64,000 nucleotides of DNA. Origin: JAGHAJ01 sp964559865 [NCBI: uncultured Synergistota bacterium] (lineage in GTDB: Bacteria > Synergistota > JAGHAJ01). Positions 59,861 to 64,000 of the stretch are shown here, one piece after another. A model generated the notes under the pieces. That model worked only from the letters and a program-made list of their open reading frames with translations, ran no database searches and was not told the DNA's origin. Location of the stretch: contig CAZLJD010000030.1 in the NCBI GenBank assembly GCA_964559865.1, positions 124,001-188,000 of the forward strand, in the 5' to 3' direction. Position 1 is the first letter of the stretch. Every line of letters starts with the position of its first letter. Both the position numbers and the translations under genes were made by a program.

Positions 59861-59876
59861 GGTAAAAGATTTTACC
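59861..59876. repeat. Inverted repeat upstream of metV
   Basis: GGTAAAA-GA-TTTTACC, seven-base arms, between the radical SAM stop and metV start. It could be an operator or a weak RNA hairpin. Nothing else is visible in the 51-base gap. Confidence 0.35.
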
Positions 59877-59882
59877 ACGCTT

Positions 59883-60812
59883 TTACTTGCTATAGTAGAA
59901 TGTATTTCCTTTAAACACCTTTTTTATGACGCCTTTCGTGTTTTCGAGTTCTTTAAAGAAGCTTTTTAACTCTACATCGAAGTATGCTTTGACTGTCTGT
60001 TGTATCTGTTCTTTTCTCATTGGATGCCTTTTTATTATCTCCAATATGGCCTTTACGGGTGGTAGGTCTGTTTGAAGCTTGAATGTCCCTTCTTCCTGAT
60101 ATGCAATGCTTACAGCTTCTCCTATTATTGCGTGTGCATTTGCAATCGTTTCTATATCTGGCGGTTCTACCCATGGTTCAGCTGGTGGTCTTATAGGCAC
60201 ATTTATGTATGTCCTGTCTGGAGATATCTCTTTTAAAGTGTAATTTAGTTTTAAAAGGTGTTCGCTGGAGTCGTTTACACCTTTTACCAACATTATCTCT
60301 ATCCACAACTGTCCTTTGAACGCTTTTCTGAATTCTATCATTCCCTCGATGATCTCAGATATTTGCATCTTCCCGATAGGTCTATTTATCTTCTGGAATG
60401 TCTGCTGGTCAGATGCGTCCAGAGAAGGCATAACTACGTCAGCGTTTAGGAGTTCTGATCTGACATCTTCTTGGGATAACAGTGCGCCATTTGTTATGAC
60501 AGCTACAGGTATCTCCGTAAAGCCCTTTATGCTTTTGATGATTTTTCCGATGCTCTTGCAAAGAGTGGGTTCTCCCTCTCCCACGAGTGTGATGTAGTCT
60601 ATTTCCTCTTTACCTGATACAGCCAGTTCCACCTCTCTTATTATTTCCTCTGGGGGAAAGTAGTCCTGCCTCTCATTTGTCATGTGATCGGTTCTGCCAA
60701 GCTGACAATATATGCAAGAGTAGTTACAGGTCTTTGAAGGGATGGGATTGACCCCGAGAGACTTTCCCAGTCGTCTGGAAGGTACCGGACCGTACACATA
60801 CTTGTACTGCAT
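59883..60812 (-). CDS. Radical SAM protein, COG0731-like
   Basis: A 309-residue radical SAM enzyme opening YGPVPSRRLGKSLGVNP, with CNYSCIYCQLG (CxxxCxxC) and GEGEPTL in the SAM-binding part. This opening is typical of the COG0731 group (related to wybutosine TYW1-like enzymes, but without the flavodoxin domain). The substrate is unknown. ATG 60812 after AAGAAGGGA; a TATAAT lies upstream on the same strand with a weak -35. It heads the metVF operon. Confidence 0.82.
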   Translation of the reverse strand: MQYKYVYGPVPSRRLGKSLGVNPIPSKTCNYSCIYCQLGRTDHMTNERQDYFPPEEIIREVELAVSGKEEIDYITLVGEGEPTLCKSIGKIIKSIKGFTEIPVAVITNGALLSQEDVRSELLNADVVMPSLDASDQQTFQKINRPIGKMQISEIIEGMIEFRKAFKGQLWIEIMLVKGVNDSSEHLLKLNYTLKEISPDRTYINVPIRPPAEPWVEPPDIETIANAHAIIGEAVSIAYQEEGTFKLQTDLPPVKAILEIIKRHPMRKEQIQQTVKAYFDVELKSFFKELENTKGVIKKVFKGNTFYYSK

Positions 60813-60962
60813 TTTATCCCTTCTTTCGCAAGTTGTCTGGTAAAATTATACCATCTTGTTGCAAATGGCACTCCGGGGGTGCAAAATTTTCTACTTCATT
60901 AAAATAGTAAATGTGTGTTATAATTTCCTGAGGTTGGCTATTCTGGTTCCTTGGGGGGCAAA

Positions 60963-61418
60963 ATGAAGGAGGTATATGTTTTTTTTCTTTCCATGACGCC
61001 TGTGGGAGAGGTGAGGTTGTCCATCCCTATGGGGATATTCTACTACCACCTTTCTCCTATGACCTCGTACTTGGTAAGTGTTGTAGGTAATGTTCTGATA
61101 GCCATACTCCTTTTGTATATACTTCAATGGGTTGAAGCACAGCTTAGAAGGGTAGCGTTTATTGATAGGATCTATACTAAGTATGTAGATGCTTTGAGGG
61201 AAAGGGTCAGAGATAGGCTGAACAGGTGGGGGTATATTGCTCTCCTGCTGTTTGTGGGAGTGCCTCTGCCTGGTAGTGGGGTGTACACTGGTGCATTGAT
61301 CTCTTACCTCTTTAACATGGACAAATTGAGGTCCATGATATACATATCTTTGGGCGCTATTATGGCTTCCACGGTAGTTGTCTATCTGGTTGTTGCAACT
61401 AAGATGTTTATAAAATAA
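60963..61418 (+). CDS. Small multidrug export family membrane protein (COG2426)
   Basis: A 151-residue protein with four or five membrane helices and the COG2426/PF06695 features PVGEVRLSIPMGIFYY and GVPLPGSGVYTGALISYLF. The family is named after a drug-export homologue, but the transported compound is unknown. ATG 60963 follows TTGGGGGG; the frame extends four codons upstream. Confidence 0.8.
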   Translation: MKEVYVFFLSMTPVGEVRLSIPMGIFYYHLSPMTSYLVSVVGNVLIAILLLYILQWVEAQLRRVAFIDRIYTKYVDALRERVRDRLNRWGYIALLLFVGVPLPGSGVYTGALISYLFNMDKLRSMIYISLGAIMASTVVVYLVVATKMFIK

Positions 61419-61439
61419 ACTTTCGGTGGGGGTATTGTA

Positions 61440-63914
61440 ATGATAGAGTACAATTTTAGGGAGATCGAAGAGAAGTGGCAGAGGTACTGGGAAGAGAATA
61501 AAACTTTCAGGGTGGAAAGGGACCCAAACAAAAAGAAGTACTATGTCCTTGAGATGTTTCCCTATCCTTCTGGTAAGCTTCACATTGGGCACTTGAGGAA
61601 CTATTCCATAGGTGATGTGGTTGCCCGCTACAAGAGGATGAGGGGTTTTAATGTGTTGCATCCTATGGGGTGGGATGCGTTTGGTTTGCCTGCTGAGAAT
61701 GCAGCGATAAAGATGAAGGTGCACCCGGCAAGCTGGACATATGGCAACATCGAGAACATGAGGAAGCAGCTGAAAGAGATAGGTGCAAGCTACGATTGGG
61801 ATAGAGAGGTTGCCACCTGTGATCCTGATTACTACAAGTGGACTGAATGGATGTTCTTGCAGTTTTACAAGGCAGGTCTTGCCTACAAGGCGGAAGCGCT
61901 TGTCAACTGGTGTCCTAAGTGCAAGACTGTGCTTGCTAATGAACAGGTGGAGCAGGGGAGGTGTTGGAGGTGCGGTAGCGTGGTTCAGAAGAAGAAGCTG
62001 GAGCAGTGGTTTCTGAAGATAACGGACTACGCAGAGGAGCTGCTCTCCGACATCGAGAAGCTTGAGGGTTGGCCCGAGAGGGTAAAGCTGATGCAGAAGA
62101 ACTGGATAGGTAAGAGTGAAGGGGTGGAGGTAGACTTCGAGGTGGAGGGACTGGACGAAGTTATGCCGATCTTTACGACGAGGATAGATACGATATTTGG
62201 TGTAACATTTATGGCACTTGCGCCGGAGCATCCACTTGTAGACAAGATTATATCTTTGAGCAGTAATGGAGATGAGATTAGGAACTTTGTTGATGAAGTG
62301 TTGAGGCAGGATCAAAGCTATAGGTCTGACATATCCACGGAGAAAGAGGGGATCTTTACAGGGTATTACGCCGTGAACCCGGTGAACGGGGAGAGAATAC
62401 CTGTATGGGTTGCAAATTATATCCTAATGGAGTATGGGACTGGAGCTATCATGGGTGTGCCCGCTCACGATGAGAGGGACTTCGAGTTTGCTAAAAAGTA
62501 TAACCTTCCTATTAGAGTGGTTATATCCCCGGATGGTAGTGCAAACCCCCATCTCGAAGAAGCCTACACCGGAGATGGGATACAGGTCAATTCTGGTGAG
62601 TTTGACGGTTTATCCTGCAAAGAGGCAAAGGAGAAGATAGCGGATTGGGTTGAAAGACAGGGCATTGGCAGGAGGAAGGTAAACTACAAGTTAAGGGATT
62701 GGCTCATATCCCGTCAGAGGTATTGGGGAGCACCTATCCCGATTGTTTACTGCCAAAAGTGTGGGATCGTGCCTGTCCCGGAAGATCGGCTTCCTGTTAT
62801 ACTACCTTTGGACCTGCAGATAGGGGAGGACGGGAGCTCGCCGCTTCCTAAGAGCAAAGAGTTTGTCGAGGCGAGATGCCCTGTATGTGGTGGTCCTGCT
62901 AAAAGGGAGACGGATACGATGGATACATTTATATGCTCTTCTTGGTACTTTGACAGGTTTACGAGCCCGAGATCTGATGATAAGCCGTTCGAGAAGGATG
63001 ACATAGAGTATTGGATGCCGGTCGACCAGTATATAGGTGGTGTCGAACATGCGGTATTGCACCTTCTTTACTCACGCTTTTTCACGAAGTTTTTGGCAGA
63101 TAGAGGTTTGTTTGAGTTTAGAGAGCCATTCAAGAATCTGCTTACGCAGGGCATGGTGATAAAAGATGGAGCGAAGATGTCTAAATCTCTGGGCAACATT
63201 GTGGACCCAGATGATATCATAAAAAAGTATGGTGCAGACACTGCGAGATTGTTTATTCTGTTTACATCTCCCCCTGAGAGAGATCTCGAATGGAGCGACC
63301 AAGGTGTGGAGGGTGCTCACAGGTTTCTTAAGAGGGTCTGGAGATTGTATCAGCTTCTGATACCGAAACTGCCCCGGAAATCCTTTGAGGTAATAGATGT
63401 TGACGATATAAAGAGCAAGGAAACCAGAAGACTCAAGAGATTTCTCCACTATACGATAAAGCGTGTCACTATAGATATAGACAAGAGAATGCACTTTAAT
63501 ACTGCCATAAGTGCTCTTATGGAACTCACCAACGAGCTTTACAAGTTTAAACCCCAGACGGAGGAGGACTGGATGGTCGTGAACGAGGCACTTAATGCGA
63601 TGGTGTTGATGTTCCACCCGTTTGTGCCTCACATTGCAGAGGAGCTTTGGAGTCTGCTTGGAAATGACTCTACTCTGGCTTACGAGCCGTGGCCTCAGTG
63701 GGATGAGAAGGCGGCTACATTCGAGGAGGTTACCGTAGTAGTGCAGATAAATGGTAAGGTGAGATCCCAGTTTGATGCACCTCGTGGACTCTCTAAGGAA
63801 GAGCTAAAGGAGATGGCACTTTCGAGCGATGCAGTTCGCTCACGGATAGAGGGTAAGGAGATTGTGAAGGTTGTTGTGGTCCCAGATAAGATAGTGAGTA
63901 TTGTAGTGAGATGA
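61440..63914 (+). CDS. leuS: Leucyl-tRNA synthetase
   Basis: An 824-residue class I synthetase. [12 protein letters not shown] (HIGH) and AKMSKSLGN (KMSKS) are intact; the zinc site is CPKCKT...CWRCGS. The editing domain (about 220-410) has [13 protein letters not shown] and [16 protein letters not shown], with the editing Asp. The C-terminal anticodon domain ends with NGKVRSQF. It charges tRNA-Leu and clears mischarged Ile or norvaline. ATGA overlap with holA. Confidence 0.95.
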   Translation: MIEYNFREIEEKWQRYWEENKTFRVERDPNKKKYYVLEMFPYPSGKLHIGHLRNYSIGDVVARYKRMRGFNVLHPMGWDAFGLPAENAAIKMKVHPASWTYGNIENMRKQLKEIGASYDWDREVATCDPDYYKWTEWMFLQFYKAGLAYKAEALVNWCPKCKTVLANEQVEQGRCWRCGSVVQKKKLEQWFLKITDYAEELLSDIEKLEGWPERVKLMQKNWIGKSEGVEVDFEVEGLDEVMPIFTTRIDTIFGVTFMALAPEHPLVDKIISLSSNGDEIRNFVDEVLRQDQSYRSDISTEKEGIFTGYYAVNPVNGERIPVWVANYILMEYGTGAIMGVPAHDERDFEFAKKYNLPIRVVISPDGSANPHLEEAYTGDGIQVNSGEFDGLSCKEAKEKIADWVERQGIGRRKVNYKLRDWLISRQRYWGAPIPIVYCQKCGIVPVPEDRLPVILPLDLQIGEDGSSPLPKSKEFVEARCPVCGGPAKRETDTMDTFICSSWYFDRFTSPRSDDKPFEKDDIEYWMPVDQYIGGVEHAVLHLLYSRFFTKFLADRGLFEFREPFKNLLTQGMVIKDGAKMSKSLGNIVDPDDIIKKYGADTARLFILFTSPPERDLEWSDQGVEGAHRFLKRVWRLYQLLIPKLPRKSFEVIDVDDIKSKETRRLKRFLHYTIKRVTIDIDKRMHFNTAISALMELTNELYKFKPQTEEDWMVVNEALNAMVLMFHPFVPHIAEELWSLLGNDSTLAYEPWPQWDEKAATFEEVTVVVQINGKVRSQFDAPRGLSKEELKEMALSSDAVRSRIEGKEIVKVVVVPDKIVSIVVR

Positions 63915-64000
63915 GGAAGAACCTTTATCTGCTCAGGGGGAAGGAAGGTTTTCTGAAGGAACTGTTTGTCAGAAGGAGAAGAGAAAGATACAGCAGCGTT
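63911..64000 (+). CDS. holA: DNA polymerase III delta subunit, N-terminal part
   Basis: The first 30 codons of a gene cut by the right edge: [19 protein letters not shown], the usual delta-subunit opening (YLLxGxE-x-FLxEL). The ATG overlaps the leuS stop in an ATGA. leuS and holA are neighbours in many bacteria, usually with lptE between them, which is absent here. Based on a short stretch only. Confidence 0.6.
   Translation, partial: MRKNLYLLRGKEGFLKELFVRRRRERYSSV

Noticed and set aside
59861-59876. Terminator between the COG0731 radical SAM gene and metV
   Set aside because: The hairpin has only seven AT-rich pairs with a two-base loop and no T run; the genes probably stay in one operon.
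1-64000. CRISPR array, insertion sequence, prophage or integrative element
   Set aside because: No regularly spaced repeats, transposase, integrase or phage genes were seen; the tRNA genes have no duplicated 3' ends nearby.

Overview
The window is a gene-dense stretch of bacterial chromosome, with most genes on the + strand and short or overlapping junctions. AGA/AGG arginine and ATA isoleucine codons are used heavily, TTG and GTG starts are common, and many promoters match TTGACA-17-TATAAT closely. This codon use, together with a 13-gene Mbx-type complex, ferredoxin-linked one-carbon genes (metV-metF) and NiFe-hydrogenase maturation genes, suggests an anaerobic, probably thermophilic bacterium. 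An ADP-heptose epimerase implies a diderm with lipopolysaccharide. Peptide uptake, DUF917, an M29-like enzyme and a TAXI binding protein suggest amino-acid or peptide use. A Synergistota-like or similar deep-branching diderm is plausible, but I cannot assign the taxon from sequence alone.

Layout. 0-2 kb: start of an acetyl-CoA hydrolase/CoA-transferase gene behind a structured leader with a terminator, a secreted chagasin-like protein, and hldD. 2-15.3 kb: an mbxABCDFGHH'MJKLN operon between a GGDEF protein and an HD-GYP protein. 15.3-20.1 kb: tRNA-Lys followed directly by a Trp-Trp leader peptide, an attenuator and trpB2; then galK, an orphan sugar-ABC ATPase and a crotonase. 20.1-28.9 kb: a long + strand run (pcm, HD protein, MBL protein, TAXI receptor, DUF1850, amidohydrolase, deoC, DUF763, PP-loop thiolase-like protein, radical SAM) ending against mutM. 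29.1-40.6 kb: a Dpp-type ABC transporter with DUF917 and M29-like enzymes, two uncharacterised proteins, gamma-glutamyltransferase and a TauE/SafE permease. 40.7-43 kb: hypA, then a phasin-like/radical SAM pair. 43-50.6 kb: murJ-trkA-trkH-coaX-dus-lysS. 50.6-53 kb: a secreted protein, a lipid glycosyltransferase and tRNA-Glu/tRNA-Thr. 53-57 kb: hypCDE (-) and a CcdA/thioredoxin set (+). 57-61 kb: a minus-strand radical SAM-metV-metF-NifX-MBL operon. 61-64 kb: a small membrane protein, leuS and the start of holA.

How it may work together. Reduced ferredoxin from peptide or sugar breakdown would feed the Mbx complex, which couples electron transfer to ion translocation through Mrp-type antiporter modules. 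The large subunit keeps only one cysteine of each NiFe-binding CxxC pair, so it should not be called a hydrogenase, although hypACDE show that a real NiFe hydrogenase exists elsewhere in the genome. The most distinctive regulatory feature is the tRNA-Lys/trp-leader/trpB2 unit. The second is the putative conditional terminator ahead of the CoA-transferase gene.
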